Source: Pseudomonadota bacterium (GTDB lineage Bacteria; Pseudomonadota; Gammaproteobacteria; Burkholderiales; Rhodocyclaceae). From it: a stretch of DNA of 64,000 bases. A program made the translations under genes and the position numbers. Shown one piece after another: positions 1 through 10,410 of this stretch. The DNA lies in assembly GCA_029776255.1 (NCBI GenBank), contig JAKOTN010000097.1:1-64000 (forward strand), given 5' to 3'. Position 1 is the first letter of the stretch. Each line of letters begins with the position of its first letter. The notes below the pieces were generated by a model, which was not told where the DNA came from, did no database searches, and saw only the letters and a list, made by a program, of their open reading frames with translations.

Positions 1-364
1 CGCTGTTCGGCTGGCGATTGTCTGTCACATAGGGCGAAATCCGCCCGCAGGTCGCTGAAAGGCGACCAACAACCCCGAAAGGGGCCATAGCACCGGCTGA
101 AATCCGGTTTCCAGGCACCAACAGGGTTGAACGGCAGATATTTAATCATCGTCAGCGCCAAATGGCCGAAGGCGTCAGGGTCTTTTTGAGCATCCTGTTA
201 GGCGCCGTGATGTCTATTTAAATGTGATTGCTCTGGTAGACGCCACCGCGCGTCCACCAAAGCCCAACATCGGGCGGCCGGGACGCGTCACGAACTTGGC
301 CGTCGAATAACCTGGTCGTCGTTCGTCCGCTCTCGTCACTTACGGCGTTTTGTCTAGTCCAGGT

Positions 365-3250
365 TCATCCGCAACTTCCCACCGCTCCGCAGGCGGTACA
401 GAAGTCGCAGCCGTCCTTGCGGATCATCGTCAGGTTGCCGCATTCGCCGCACAGTTTGCCGGCTGTCGGCTTGGCGGCCGTACCGCCGGCCGGTGTTTGC
501 AGGATTCCCATCTGCTGCAACGGCAAACCGTTTTCGTCGAGAATGCCGAGCATGGCGTAGCGGTGGATGATCAGTTGCGCGAGATAGGCTACCGTCGATG
601 GGTAATTGGTTTGACGGCGGGTGCCGGGAATGTAGGCCATGAAGTCACCAAGCGGCTCGGGATAGTCGAGCAGTTTCCTGAGTTTGACGCCGACCCAGGC
701 CGGGTCGAGAACGCGCATGTCGAGCGACAAAAGCTTGGTTAGGCCGTCGAGCGCGCGCGGGTAGTTGCCGGCAAGCCATACCGAGTAGGGGCGGGTAACG
801 CCGTCGGGCAGGGTGATTTCCTTCAGGCCGAGAACGAAATCCTCGCCGGTGGCCGGGTTGAACACGTCAACGGTCCATGACAACGTGCCGTCGGTGCCGG
901 TTTTCGGTTCCTTGAGACTGAACATGGCGTCGAGTACCGGCGTTGGGCCTTGGTGATTGAACGAGCCGAGTTTGTCGACGCGATACTGGATCAGTTGTGC
1001 CATCGCGGCGACCACCGAGGGCATTTTCTTGCGTTCGCCGTGCGGCGGCATGGCCATGTCGAAACTTTCCTCGCCGGCGGTCTTGGCCAGCGATTCGAGT
1101 TTCAGCGCCAGCCAGCCGTGGTCATTGGCGCGCATGTCCATCGAAAGGGTTTTGGCGACGGCACCGAGGCCGCGCGGTTGTTCCGGGCCGTTGACCCATG
1201 TTTCGAAGGGCCAGAAACGCTCTTCCTGCTCGATGTGCCCGACGAACAGTGCGAATTTGCCGTGGGTGTGTTCGATCATGTAGGTCCAGGCCATGTTGCC
1301 TTCCGGCAGGCTGGGACGGTTCGGCCAGCGCAGGCTGGCCAGCACGGGCGCGGGCAGGGTCTTGATCGTCAGGCGACGGTTGGCGTCGCCGGTGACGAAA
1401 TCTTGCGGCTGTTTTTTTTCCTCGGCCTGTTTTTGCGATTCGACCGACAGCACGGCGCCGAGAACGCTGTTCGGTCGATAGGTGGCCAGGCCCTTGAGGC
1501 CGGATTTCCAGGCGCTCATGTAAAGATCCTGGAAATCGTCGTAGGGGTATTCGGCCGGCACGTTGACCGTCTTGGAAATCGAGGTGTCGATGTACGGCGC
1601 GACCGCGGCGACCATGTCCTTGTGCGCTTTGGCCGAAATTTCCAGCGCGGTGACGAAATAGTCCGGCAGTTTCTCGACATCGCCGCCGAGATGTTTGTAG
1701 AGTCGCCAGGCGTAATCTTCCACGGCGTACTCCTTGAGCGTGCCGTCGGCCATGCGTTTCTTACGGTTGTAGGTCCAGGAGAACGGCGGTTCGATGCCGT
1801 TCGAGGCATTGTCGGCGAAAGCCAGCGAAATGGTGCCGGTCGGGGCGATCGACAACAGGTGCGAGTTGCGCAGGCCGTGCTGACGAATCTGCATTTTGAT
1901 TTCGGCGGGCAGCCGCGAGGCGAAATTGCCGCCGGAAAGGTATAGCTCGGCGTTGAATAGCGGGAAGGCGCCACGTTCCTGCGCCAGTTCGACCGAGGCC
2001 TGATAGGCGGTGTCGCGCATGAATTCGGCGATCCGCGCGCCCATGGCGGTCGCTTCGACACGGTCGTAGCGCAGGCACAACATGCACAAGGTGTCGCCAA
2101 GACCGGTGAAGCCCAGCCCGATGCGCCGCTTGTTGGCCGCTTCCTGGCGTTGTCTTTCGAGCGGCCAGGCGGTGACGTCGAGGACGTTGTCGAGCATGCG
2201 CGTAGACACCTTGATCACGTCGGCAAACGCCGCGAAATCGAATTCGGCGCGGGTGCTGAAAGGATCCTTGACGAACAGTGTCAGGTTGATCGAACCCAGG
2301 CAGCAGCAGCCATAGGGCGGCAGCGGTTGTTCGGCGCAGGGGTTGGTGGCCTCGATCACTTCGCAGTAGTACAGGTTGTTGTCCTTGTTCATGCGGTCGA
2401 GGAACAGGATGCCCGGCTCGGCGTGATCGTAGGTGGATTTCATCACCTGATCCCACAGCCCGCGCGCGCGGACGCGCCGGTAAACCCACATGCCGTCCTC
2501 GCGCTGGAACGCCCCGCCATGCTTCATGTCGCTGTTCGGCTCGGCACGGTGCGTCAGTTCGATTTCGGCGTCGGCTTCGACCGCCGTCATGAAATCGTCG
2601 GTAACGGCAATGGAAACGTTGAAATTGCTCAGATCGCCATGGTCCTTGGCGTGGATGAAGACTTCGATATCCGGGTGGTCGCAGCGCAGCACGCCCATTT
2701 GCGCGCCGCGGCGGGCGCCGGCCGATTCGACGGTTTCGCACGAACGGTCGAAAACGCGCATGTACGACACCGGCCCCGAGGCACGCGACTGCGTGCCCTT
2801 GACTTGCGCGCCCATCGGACGGATCGACGAGAAATCGTAGCCCACGCCGCCGCCACGACGCATGGTTTCGGCCGCTTCGGCCAGGGCGCTGTAGATGCCG
2901 GGCTTGCCATCGACGATTTCGACCACCGAATCGCCGATCGGCTGGACAAAACAATTGATCAGCGTTGCCGCCAAGGTCGTGCCGGCAGCCGAGTTGATCC
3001 GTCCAGCGGGGACGAAACCGTTTTCTTGCGCCCACAGAAACCGGTTTTCCCAGTGAAGACGCTGCTTTTCATCCTCGGTGGCCGCCAGGGCGCGAGCGAC
3101 GCGCCGGCGTACGTCGTGGACCGATGTCTCGTTGCCCTTGGCGTATTTTTCGATCAGCACCTCGACAGAGATTTCTTGTTCGCCCAACGGCGCGACGGCG
3201 GGCGGCTCGGCGATCGCCGACAGCGATAACTGGTGTGCAAGCTGACTCAT
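365..3250 (-). CDS. nrdJ: Adenosylcobalamin-dependent (class II) ribonucleoside-diphosphate reductase
   Basis: Long ORF with RNR-like segments ([46 protein letters not shown]) and a C-terminal Cys-rich tail (CGECGNL...[14 protein letters not shown]). Start placed at MSQLAHQ (3250); the ORF extends to 3295. Confidence 0.93.
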   Translation of the reverse strand: MSQLAHQLSLSAIAEPPAVAPLGEQEISVEVLIEKYAKGNETSVHDVRRRVARALAATEDEKQRLHWENRFLWAQENGFVPAGRINSAAGTTLAATLINCFVQPIGDSVVEIVDGKPGIYSALAEAAETMRRGGGVGYDFSSIRPMGAQVKGTQSRASGPVSYMRVFDRSCETVESAGARRGAQMGVLRCDHPDIEVFIHAKDHGDLSNFNVSIAVTDDFMTAVEADAEIELTHRAEPNSDMKHGGAFQREDGMWVYRRVRARGLWDQVMKSTYDHAEPGILFLDRMNKDNNLYYCEVIEATNPCAEQPLPPYGCCCLGSINLTLFVKDPFSTRAEFDFAAFADVIKVSTRMLDNVLDVTAWPLERQRQEAANKRRIGLGFTGLGDTLCMLCLRYDRVEATAMGARIAEFMRDTAYQASVELAQERGAFPLFNAELYLSGGNFASRLPAEIKMQIRQHGLRNSHLLSIAPTGTISLAFADNASNGIEPPFSWTYNRKKRMADGTLKEYAVEDYAWRLYKHLGGDVEKLPDYFVTALEISAKAHKDMVAAVAPYIDTSISKTVNVPAEYPYDDFQDLYMSAWKSGLKGLATYRPNSVLGAVLSVESQKQAEEKKQPQDFVTGDANRRLTIKTLPAPVLASLRWPNRPSLPEGNMAWTYMIEHTHGKFALFVGHIEQEERFWPFETWVNGPEQPRGLGAVAKTLSMDMRANDHGWLALKLESLAKTAGEESFDMAMPPHGERKKMPSVVAAMAQLIQYRVDKLGSFNHQGPTPVLDAMFSLKEPKTGTDGTLSWTVDVFNPATGEDFVLGLKEITLPDGVTRPYSVWLAGNYPRALDGLTKLLSLDMRVLDPAWVGVKLRKLLDYPEPLGDFMAYIPGTRRQTNYPSTVAYLAQLIIHRYAMLGILDENGLPLQQMGILQTPAGGTAAKPTAGKLCGECGNLTMIRKDGCDFCTACGAVGSCG

Positions 3251-3365
3251 GCTCTGTCTTTCCGGAAAGTGTTGTTTGCAAAGAAATTGCCGCAATCGCC
3301 GTCGGAGTTGTTCCGCGGCGAGCGGTCGCGCAACGCCAGAGGAGGTGGCGCGATCAGCAAAAGGT

Positions 3366-3408
3366 ACTACATGCAGTTTCCGTAAGCAACGGCTTGACTA
3401 AATATGGT
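3366..3408 (-). promoter_or_regulatory. Putative tandem NrdR boxes upstream of nrdJ
   Basis: ACTACATGCAGT (3366-3377) and ACTAAATATGGT (3397-3408), both near-palindromic, start-to-start spacing 31 bp, about 115-160 bp upstream of the nrdJ start. Confidence 0.5.
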
Positions 3409-3490
3409 TTCATGGCCATGAGGCGCAGGCGGCGGGAAATGCCGCGAAATCACGGTCTTGCGTACGGCCCGGCGATGCAAGAAATTTTTG

Positions 3491-3520
3491 AGACACGCAC
3501 TCCTCGCGGCGTGCGTGTCT
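3491..3520 (-). terminator. Stem-loop downstream of the MaoC-phosphotransacylase gene
   Basis: AGACACGCAC-N10-GTGCGTGTCT, perfect 10-bp stem, 11 nt past the stop; no long T-tract. Confidence 0.45.
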
Positions 3521-3531
3521 TTCGGGCGGGT

Positions 3532-4950
3532 TCAGCCGGCGCCCTTCAGTTTTTCGCGGGTGGCGTGTGCGATCAAGGCCGCGATGACGCAGGAGGCGAT
3601 GCGTGTTTCAGCGGTATCGGCGCGGCTGGTCAGCACGATCGGCACGCTGGCGCCGAGTACGATGCCTGCCGAGAGCGCATTGGCCAGGTATTCAAGCTGC
3701 TTGGCGATCATGTTGCCCGATTCCAGGTCGGGTACCACCAGAATGTCGGCGCGCCCGGCGACCGCCGAGTCGATGCCCTTGGTGTTGGCGGCAACGATGG
3801 AAACGGCGTTGTCGAACGCCAGCGGCCCGTCGAGCAGACCGCCTTTGATCTGCCGCCGGTCGGCCATCTTGCACAAGGCGGCGGCGTCCAGCGTCGACTG
3901 GATTTTGGGGTTGACCGTTTCCACGGCCGAAAGAATCGCCACTTTCGGTTCCGGATTGCCGATGACGTGCGCCAGATCGATGGCGTTCTGGATGATATCG
4001 GCTTTTTCCTGCAAGGTTGGCTGGATGTTGATCGCCGCGTCGGTGATCATGATCGGGCGCGGGTAGGTCGGCACGTCCATCAAGAAGGCGTGGCTGATCC
4101 GACGCGCGGTGCGCAGACCGCGATGCGAGACGACTTCCGTCATCAGTTCGTCGGTGTGCAGGCTGCCTTTCATCAAGGCTTCGGCATCGTTGTTCCGGAT
4201 CAACGTCACCGCCATCGCGGCGGCTTCGTGACTGTGCTTGACGTTCACGATCCGGTGCCGCTTGAGGTCGAGGCCGTTTTCGGTGGCGACGGCGCGAATT
4301 TTCTGTTCCGGCCCGATCAAGATCGGGTCGATCAGATTCGCATCCGCCGCCATCAGGGCGCCCCGCAGCGATTCACGGTCGCAGGGATGCACCACCGCCA
4401 TGTCGATCGGCGCCAGGCCCTCCGCACGCGACACCAGCACCTGAAGGCGGGCGTATTTGTCGGAAATGGTGATTTCCGGCATCGCCGTCCGCTTGGTGCG
4501 GATTTTCTCGGCGGGCGCCAGCACCTCGACACTGCCGGACAGCACCAGCAAATTATTTTGATTGACGCAACTGCAGTCGAGAATGATGTGGTGGTTGTGA
4601 GCGAATTTTTTCTGAACGACCACCGTCACGGTGATCGTGTCGCCGATGGCCACCGAACGGGCAAAGTGGGTGGCCGATTTGATCAACACCGTTCCCGGGC
4701 CCGGAAACTGCGTGCCCAGGGTGGTCGAAAGCAGCGAGGCGGTCCACATGCCGTGCGCGATAAAATCCTGAAACAGGCCGCTGTGCCGGAATTCGGCGTT
4801 CGCCAGGGCGGGATTCATGTCGCCGGACATCAGCGCGAAAAGCTTGACATCCTCGGGGCGCAGGGTGCGGACCAGCGACGAACTGTCGCCGATGTTGATT
4901 TCGTCGTAGATGCGACTTTCAAGATATTCAAGAGGGGTATCGACGTGCAT
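3532..4950 (-). CDS. Bifunctional MaoC-like enoyl-CoA hydratase / phosphate acetyl(butyryl)transferase
   Basis: N-terminal MaoC-like region (GDMNPALANAEF...IAHGMWTASLLSTTLGTQFPGPGT) fused to a phosphotransacylase region (MKGSLHTDELM, VLTSRADTAETRIAS). Confidence 0.85.
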   Translation of the reverse strand: MHVDTPLEYLESRIYDEINIGDSSSLVRTLRPEDVKLFALMSGDMNPALANAEFRHSGLFQDFIAHGMWTASLLSTTLGTQFPGPGTVLIKSATHFARSVAIGDTITVTVVVQKKFAHNHHIILDCSCVNQNNLLVLSGSVEVLAPAEKIRTKRTAMPEITISDKYARLQVLVSRAEGLAPIDMAVVHPCDRESLRGALMAADANLIDPILIGPEQKIRAVATENGLDLKRHRIVNVKHSHEAAAMAVTLIRNNDAEALMKGSLHTDELMTEVVSHRGLRTARRISHAFLMDVPTYPRPIMITDAAINIQPTLQEKADIIQNAIDLAHVIGNPEPKVAILSAVETVNPKIQSTLDAAALCKMADRRQIKGGLLDGPLAFDNAVSIVAANTKGIDSAVAGRADILVVPDLESGNMIAKQLEYLANALSAGIVLGASVPIVLTSRADTAETRIASCVIAALIAHATREKLKGAG

Positions 4951-5269
4951 GCTGGTACTCCGAATGTGGCTCCGAACGACGTTCGGGATCAGGCCGGGAG
5001 GAATTTCCCGCCACCGTTGTGCGGACTGCCGCGGGTTTGCCGGACGCCACGCGGGCAATGCCAAAACCGGAGCAGTGTCACAAGCATGTCTTCATTATGG
5101 TGCAACGCACCAGCGATTGCAGTCATTGTTATGCCGTCCGCCGGGTGTGCGGATGATTCCGGCGCGCTGGATCTCGGCGCCGGTTGGCACATCGCGCTGG
5201 CGAACCGCCGGTGGAGCCGCTAAGCTGAAAGAAAAGCCGGCCATTGCCGTGGTTGTGGGAGAACCCGTC

Positions 5270-7111
5270 GTGAGTGAGAAAATCTTGGCATCAGGGCAGT
5301 TCGACGAACTGCTGCGACCGATCCTCGACCGCTATTGCCGCGATGCGGGTTTGCTGGTCGAGATTCTGCGCGAGACGCAAAATGTCCTGGGCTATTTACC
5401 GGCCGGCGCACTGACCGTGATCGCCAAGGCCGTGGGAACGCCGCGCGCGCGCGTCGAGGGCGTGGCCGGTTTTTATTCCTTTTTCCATCTGGAACCCGTC
5501 GGTCGCTACCGGGTGTTGTTTTCCGACAATATCACCGACCGCATGCTGGGCAGCGCCGAATTGCTCGATCGCTTGTGCAACAAACTATGGGTCGAGCGCG
5601 GCAAGGTCTCCGAGGATGGCCTGGTCAGCGTCGACACCACCTCCTGCACGGGCATGTGCGATCAGGGGCCGGCACTGCTGGTCAATGGCCGGGCGATGAC
5701 GCGCATGTCCGCCGAGCGCATCGGTCGTATCGGCGAGTTGATCCGCGCCCAGGTGCCGATGAGCGAGTGGCCGAACGAGTATTTTCTTGTCGAGGACAAC
5801 ATCCGGCGGCGCGACACGCTGCTGAACAGCAATTGGCAGGAAGGCGAAGCCCTGAAGGCGGCGATTGCGCGTGGCGCCGAGGGCATGTTGGCGGAAATGA
5901 AACTGTCCAATCTGCGTGGGCGTGGCGGTGCCGGCTTTACCACCCACATCAAGTGGGAGTCGGCACGACGTGCCGCCGTCCATGGCGAACGCTCCGCCCG
6001 CTACGTCGTCTGCAACGCCGACGAGGGCGAACCCGGTACCTTCAAGGACCGCGTGCTGCTCACCAGCTACGCCGATCTGCTCTTCGACGGCATGAGCGTT
6101 GCCGGATTCACCATCGGCGCGACCAAGGGGTTGCTCTACTTGCGGGGCGAATATGCCTACCTGCTGCCCCAGCTTGAAGAAAATCTCAGGAACCGTCGTG
6201 CCGACGGTTTGCTGGGAAACGCGGTGTGCGGCGTTGCCGGACTGACATTCGACATTGAAATCCGTCTCGGTGCCGGGGCCTACGTTTGCGGCGAAGAAAC
6301 GGCGCTGCTCGAATCGCTGGAAGGCAAGCGCGGCGTGCCGCGCATCCGGCCACCGTTCCCGGTCACCGCCGGCTATCTTGGGCAGCCGACGGTGGTGAAT
6401 AACGTCGAAACGCTGTGCAAGGCGGCGCTGATCGCCGTGAAAGGCGGCGCCTGGTTCGCCGGCCTGGGGACCAAGCAGTCGACCGGCACCAAGCTGCTGT
6501 CGATTTCCGGCGATGTCGAAGTGCCGGGCATTTACGAATACCCCTTCGGCGTTTCCGTCGAGCAAGTGCTCAACGATTGTGGCGCCGGCAACGCGCAGGC
6601 GGTGCAGATCAGCGGCCCTTCCGGTATCTGTCTTGCGACACATGAATTTTCGCGGCGGATCGCGTTCGAGGACGTGCCGACGGCTGGCGCGTTCATGGTT
6701 TTTGGGGCGCATCGCGACATGTTCGAGGTGGCGCGCAACTTCGCGCACTTTTTCGCTCATGAAAGCTGCGGTTTCTGCACGCCTTGCCGCGTCGGCACCT
6801 CGCTGGTCGCCAACTGCATGGACAAGATCGGCAACGGTCAGGGTTCGCCGTACGAGATCAACGAAATTTTCAAGATTCACCGCTTGTTGCACGTTGCCAG
6901 CCACTGCGGTCTCGGGCAGGCAGCCTGCAATGCCTTGTTCGACACCTTGCACAAATTCCGTCCCGCCTATGAGCGACGGCTGCGCTCGCTCGATTTCGAA
7001 CCCGCTTTCGATCTCGACGAGGCCCTGGCCGGCGCACGGCGAATGACCGGGCGCGACGATCCGGGCGCCCACTTCGGGCTGGCGGCCCGTGTTTCTGGAG
7101 GTGACGCATGA
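5270..7111 (+). CDS. hoxF: NAD-reducing bidirectional [NiFe]-hydrogenase diaphorase subunit HoxF
   Basis: NuoE-like N-terminus fused to NuoF-like domain (LRGRGGAGFTTHIKWE, CNADEGEPGTFKDR, ESCGFCTPCRVGTSL). GTG start at 5270 is in frame. Confidence 0.93.
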   Translation: MSEKILASGQFDELLRPILDRYCRDAGLLVEILRETQNVLGYLPAGALTVIAKAVGTPRARVEGVAGFYSFFHLEPVGRYRVLFSDNITDRMLGSAELLDRLCNKLWVERGKVSEDGLVSVDTTSCTGMCDQGPALLVNGRAMTRMSAERIGRIGELIRAQVPMSEWPNEYFLVEDNIRRRDTLLNSNWQEGEALKAAIARGAEGMLAEMKLSNLRGRGGAGFTTHIKWESARRAAVHGERSARYVVCNADEGEPGTFKDRVLLTSYADLLFDGMSVAGFTIGATKGLLYLRGEYAYLLPQLEENLRNRRADGLLGNAVCGVAGLTFDIEIRLGAGAYVCGEETALLESLEGKRGVPRIRPPFPVTAGYLGQPTVVNNVETLCKAALIAVKGGAWFAGLGTKQSTGTKLLSISGDVEVPGIYEYPFGVSVEQVLNDCGAGNAQAVQISGPSGICLATHEFSRRIAFEDVPTAGAFMVFGAHRDMFEVARNFAHFFAHESCGFCTPCRVGTSLVANCMDKIGNGQGSPYEINEIFKIHRLLHVASHCGLGQAACNALFDTLHKFRPAYERRLRSLDFEPAFDLDEALAGARRMTGRDDPGAHFGLAARVSGGDA

Positions 7112-7839
7112 AACAGCAAACGCTGTTGTTCGATGGTCTGCCGGTGCCCTTTGAAGAGGGGCAGACGATCATGGAAGCGGCGATGGCCGCCGATATTTTC
7201 ATTCCGCATCTCTGCCATCACCCGGAGTTCAAGCCGCAGGGCAGTTGCAAGCTCTGCACCGTCAAGGCCAGCGGCCGCTATGTGTCGGCGTGCACCATGC
7301 CGGCCAAGGACGGCATGGAGGTCGAGAACAACTCGCCGGATCTCAACGACAAGCGGCGGACGATGTTGCAGATGTTGTTTGTCGAAGGCAATCATTTCTG
7401 TCCGTCGTGCGAAAAGAGCGGCAACTGCATGTTGCAGGCGCTGGCCTACGAACTGGAGATGTTGACACCGCATTTCCCGCAATTTTTTCCCAATCGGCCG
7501 GTCGATGCCTCGCACCCGGAGGTATTGCTCGACTTCAACCGCTGCATTCTTTGCGAGCTGTGCGTGCGCGCCAGTCGCGACGTCGACGGCAAGCATGTTT
7601 TCGCGCTGTCCGGACGCGGGCTGAAGAAACACCTGATCGTCAATTCCGAATCCGGGCGTCTGGGAGACACCGATTTCTCGATGGCCGACAAGGCTGCGCA
7701 CGTCTGCCCGGTCGGCGTGATCCTCGAAAAACGCAAGGGCTTCGCGATGCCGATCGGCAAGCGCCGCTACGATGTCGATCCGATCGGCATGCAGGTCGAA
7801 CGACTGGCCAACCGCAGCGCCAGCGAAGAGGAGGTCTGA
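7108..7839 (+). CDS. hoxU: Hydrogenase diaphorase small subunit HoxU
   Basis: 2Fe-2S ferredoxin-like N-terminus and Cys motifs (CHHPEFKPQGSCKLC, CPSCEKSGNC, CILCELCVRASRDVDGK); 4-nt overlap with hoxF. Confidence 0.93.
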   Translation: MKQQTLLFDGLPVPFEEGQTIMEAAMAADIFIPHLCHHPEFKPQGSCKLCTVKASGRYVSACTMPAKDGMEVENNSPDLNDKRRTMLQMLFVEGNHFCPSCEKSGNCMLQALAYELEMLTPHFPQFFPNRPVDASHPEVLLDFNRCILCELCVRASRDVDGKHVFALSGRGLKKHLIVNSESGRLGDTDFSMADKAAHVCPVGVILEKRKGFAMPIGKRRYDVDPIGMQVERLANRSASEEEV

Positions 7840-7840
7840 C

Positions 7841-8398
7841 ATGAACGCCGCTGTTCCGGCTCCGCGCAAGCTGCGGCTGGCCACCACCTCGCTGGCCGGC
7901 TGCTTTGGTTGCCACATGTCGTTTCTCGATATCGACGAACGTTTGCTGGACCTAGTTGACCTGATCGAATTCGACCGCTCGCCGCTGACCGACATCAAAC
8001 ATTGCGGTCCCTGCGATATTGGCCTGATCGAAGGCGGTCTCTGCAACGCTGAAAACATTCACGTCTTGCGCGAATTCCGTCGCAACTGCAAGGTGCTGAT
8101 CGCCATGGGCGCCTGCGCCGTCAACGGTGGCCTGCCGGCGCAGCGCAACCACATCGACCTTGGGCAATGCCTGCAGGAAGTTTATCTGACCCAACCGGGT
8201 CTCGTCGGCGGGCAAGTGCCCAACGACCCCGAGTTGCCACTACCGCTGGACAAGGTGCACCCGATCCATGAGGTGGTGCGCATCGACTATTTCATTCCCG
8301 GCTGCCCGCCGTCCGGTGACGCGATCTGGAAGTTTTTGACCGATCTGCTCAAGGGACGGACCCCTCGCCTCGGGCACCCCCTGCTTCATTTCGATTGA
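7841..8398 (+). CDS. hoxY: [NiFe]-hydrogenase small subunit HoxY
   Basis: TTSLAGCFGCHMSFLDID, GACAVNGGLPAQRN, PGCPPSGDAIW motifs; position in cluster. Confidence 0.93.
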   Translation: MNAAVPAPRKLRLATTSLAGCFGCHMSFLDIDERLLDLVDLIEFDRSPLTDIKHCGPCDIGLIEGGLCNAENIHVLREFRRNCKVLIAMGACAVNGGLPAQRNHIDLGQCLQEVYLTQPGLVGGQVPNDPELPLPLDKVHPIHEVVRIDYFIPGCPPSGDAIWKFLTDLLKGRTPRLGHPLLHFD

Positions 8399-8406
8399 GA
8401 GACATC

Positions 8407-9891
8407 ATGGAACTGGAATGCCTGCCATTCGAACTCGAAAGCGCGCCGGCCGACGCCGGAACGCTGCGCCGTGTGGCGATCGACCCGGTTTCGCGCGTCG
8501 AAGGCCACGGGAAGGTCACGCTGCTGCTCGACGCGCAGGATCAGGTGCGGCAAGTGCGCCTGCACATCGTCGAATTTCGCGGTTTTGAGAAATTCATCCA
8601 GGGGCGCCCGTATTGGGAAGTGCCAGTAATGGTGCAGCGCCTGTGTGGCATCTGCCCGGTGTCGCACCATCTGGCCGCCGCCAAGGCGCTGGACCATGTC
8701 GTCGGCGCCGACAGCCTGACGCCAGCCGCCGAGAAATTGCGGCGTTTGATGCATTACGGCCAGATCCTACAGTCGCACGCCCTGCATTTTTTCCACCTGT
8801 CGTCGCCGGACATGCTTTTCGGTTTCGACAGCGAGGTCGCCAAGCGCAATGTCGTCGGTGTCGCCGCCGCGTACCCCGATGTCGCCAAACAGGGCGTGTT
8901 GTTGCGGAAGTTCGGCCAGGAAATCATTCGTTTCACCGCCGGCAAGCGGGTGCATGGCACCGGAGCGGTGCCGGGCGGCGTCAATCGCTCGCTCAGCGGC
9001 GCCGAACGCGAGGGCCTGCTCGCCGACATTTATCAGATCGTCGGCTGGAGTCGGCACGCGGTACAGCTCGTCAAGCGTCTGCACGCGGCCAATCCGGATC
9101 TGTACGACAATTTCGGCACCTTCCGCTCGAACATCTTGTCGCTGGTTGGCGCGGACGGCGCACTCGATTTTTACGACGGTCGCCTGCGCGTCCGTGACGC
9201 CGACGGCAAGATCATCGTCGACAACTTCGAAATCAAAAACTATCACGAATTGATTCGCGAAGAGGTCAAGCCCTGGAGTTACATGAAGTTTCCCTTTCTG
9301 GCGGCGTTGGGGCCGCGGGAGGGCTGGTACAAGGTGGGACCGCTGGCACGGGTGCAGAATTGCGATTCGATTCCGACGCCGCTGGCGGAAGCCGAGCGTC
9401 GTGAATTCATCGATCACGGTCACGGCGCGATGATTCACGCGCCGCTGGCTTATCACTGGGCGCGGATGATCGAGATGCTGCACGCCGCCGAAACGATCAA
9501 GGACCTGCTGCACGACGACGACGTGTCCAGCGACGATCTGATGCGCGGCGGGCCTCGCCAGCGGCAGGGGGTTGGCATCATCGAAGCGCCGCGTGGCACG
9601 CTGATCCACGACTATCGCGTCGGCGACGACGATCTGGTGAGCACCTGCAACCTGATCGTGTCGACCACACACAACAATCAGCCGATGAACGAAGCGATCC
9701 GCCGCGTCGCCCGCCGCTATCTGAACGGCCGCGAACTGACCGAAGGTCTGCTCAACCACATCGAAGTCGCCATCCGCGCCTTCGACCCCTGTCTGTCGTG
9801 CGCCACGCATGCGCTCGGCAAGATGCCGCTGCAAGTCGAACTGCAGGATGCGGCCGGGCAGGTGCTGCAGCGTTTGAGCAGCACGGATTGA
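8407..9891 (+). CDS. hoxH: [NiFe]-hydrogenase large subunit HoxH
   Basis: N-terminal RLCGICPVSHH and C-terminal DPCLSCATHALG Ni-ligand motifs, with a C-terminal extension expected to be removed by a maturation protease. Confidence 0.94.
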   Translation: MELECLPFELESAPADAGTLRRVAIDPVSRVEGHGKVTLLLDAQDQVRQVRLHIVEFRGFEKFIQGRPYWEVPVMVQRLCGICPVSHHLAAAKALDHVVGADSLTPAAEKLRRLMHYGQILQSHALHFFHLSSPDMLFGFDSEVAKRNVVGVAAAYPDVAKQGVLLRKFGQEIIRFTAGKRVHGTGAVPGGVNRSLSGAEREGLLADIYQIVGWSRHAVQLVKRLHAANPDLYDNFGTFRSNILSLVGADGALDFYDGRLRVRDADGKIIVDNFEIKNYHELIREEVKPWSYMKFPFLAALGPREGWYKVGPLARVQNCDSIPTPLAEAERREFIDHGHGAMIHAPLAYHWARMIEMLHAAETIKDLLHDDDVSSDDLMRGGPRQRQGVGIIEAPRGTLIHDYRVGDDDLVSTCNLIVSTTHNNQPMNEAIRRVARRYLNGRELTEGLLNHIEVAIRAFDPCLSCATHALGKMPLQVELQDAAGQVLQRLSSTD

Positions 9892-9912
9892 ATTGTCCGG
9901 AAAATCCGATAA

Positions 9913-10410
9913 ATGCCTCTCGCGCCGATCGCTATCCTGGCCTGCGGTAATCCCAGCCGTGGCGACGACGCGCTGGGGCCGGTGCTGCTCGCGCGTTTGC
10001 AGGAGTGGCTGCATGCCGAAGGGCGGGCGGACGAATTCGATCTGATCGGCGATTTCCAGTTGCAGGTTGAACATGCGCTCGATCTGGTCGGACGACGCCT
10101 GGCGTTGTTCATCGATGCCGGGCAACAGACGCCGGCGCCTTTTGTCTTTCGGTGCGCACGGGCGACAGCCGTCGCGACCCACAGCACTCACGCCTTGTCC
10201 CCGGAAGCCGTGCTGGCCGTTTTGCCACAAATTGGCGAGCGGCGCACACCGCCGGCGTTCATGCTATGCGTGCGCGGCGAAAGTTTTGTCCTGGGCGAGG
10301 CCATGAGCGCCGCCGCGACGCGAAATGCCGATGTCGCCTTCGCGTTGCTGCAGGCTTTGTGCGGCGACGCGAACGAGGCCGTCTGGTCGGCGCGAACGAT
10401 GACCGTTTAA
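9913..10410 (+). CDS. hoxW: Hydrogenase maturation protease (HoxW-like)
   Basis: ILACGNPSRGDDALGPVL N-terminus typical of hydrogenase maturation endopeptidases; immediately downstream of hoxH. Confidence 0.82.
   Translation: MPLAPIAILACGNPSRGDDALGPVLLARLQEWLHAEGRADEFDLIGDFQLQVEHALDLVGRRLALFIDAGQQTPAPFVFRCARATAVATHSTHALSPEAVLAVLPQIGERRTPPAFMLCVRGESFVLGEAMSAAATRNADVAFALLQALCGDANEAVWSARTMTV

Noticed and set aside
201-276. GTTAGGC (about 201) and GCCCAAC (about 270), resembling integron attC core sites
   Set aside because: They are in the wrong order for a single attC (RYYYAAC must precede GTTRRRY), and no cassette or integrase is present.
5190-5215. TTGGCACATCGCGCTGGC upstream of hoxF as a sigma-54 promoter
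   Set aside because: GG-to-GC spacing is 8 or 12 nt instead of 10, so it does not fit the -24/-12 rule.
3124-5223. 699-aa plus-strand ORF
   Set aside because: It is antisense to nrdJ and the phosphotransacylase gene and has Arg/His/Asp-rich shadow composition; a high-GC frame artefact.
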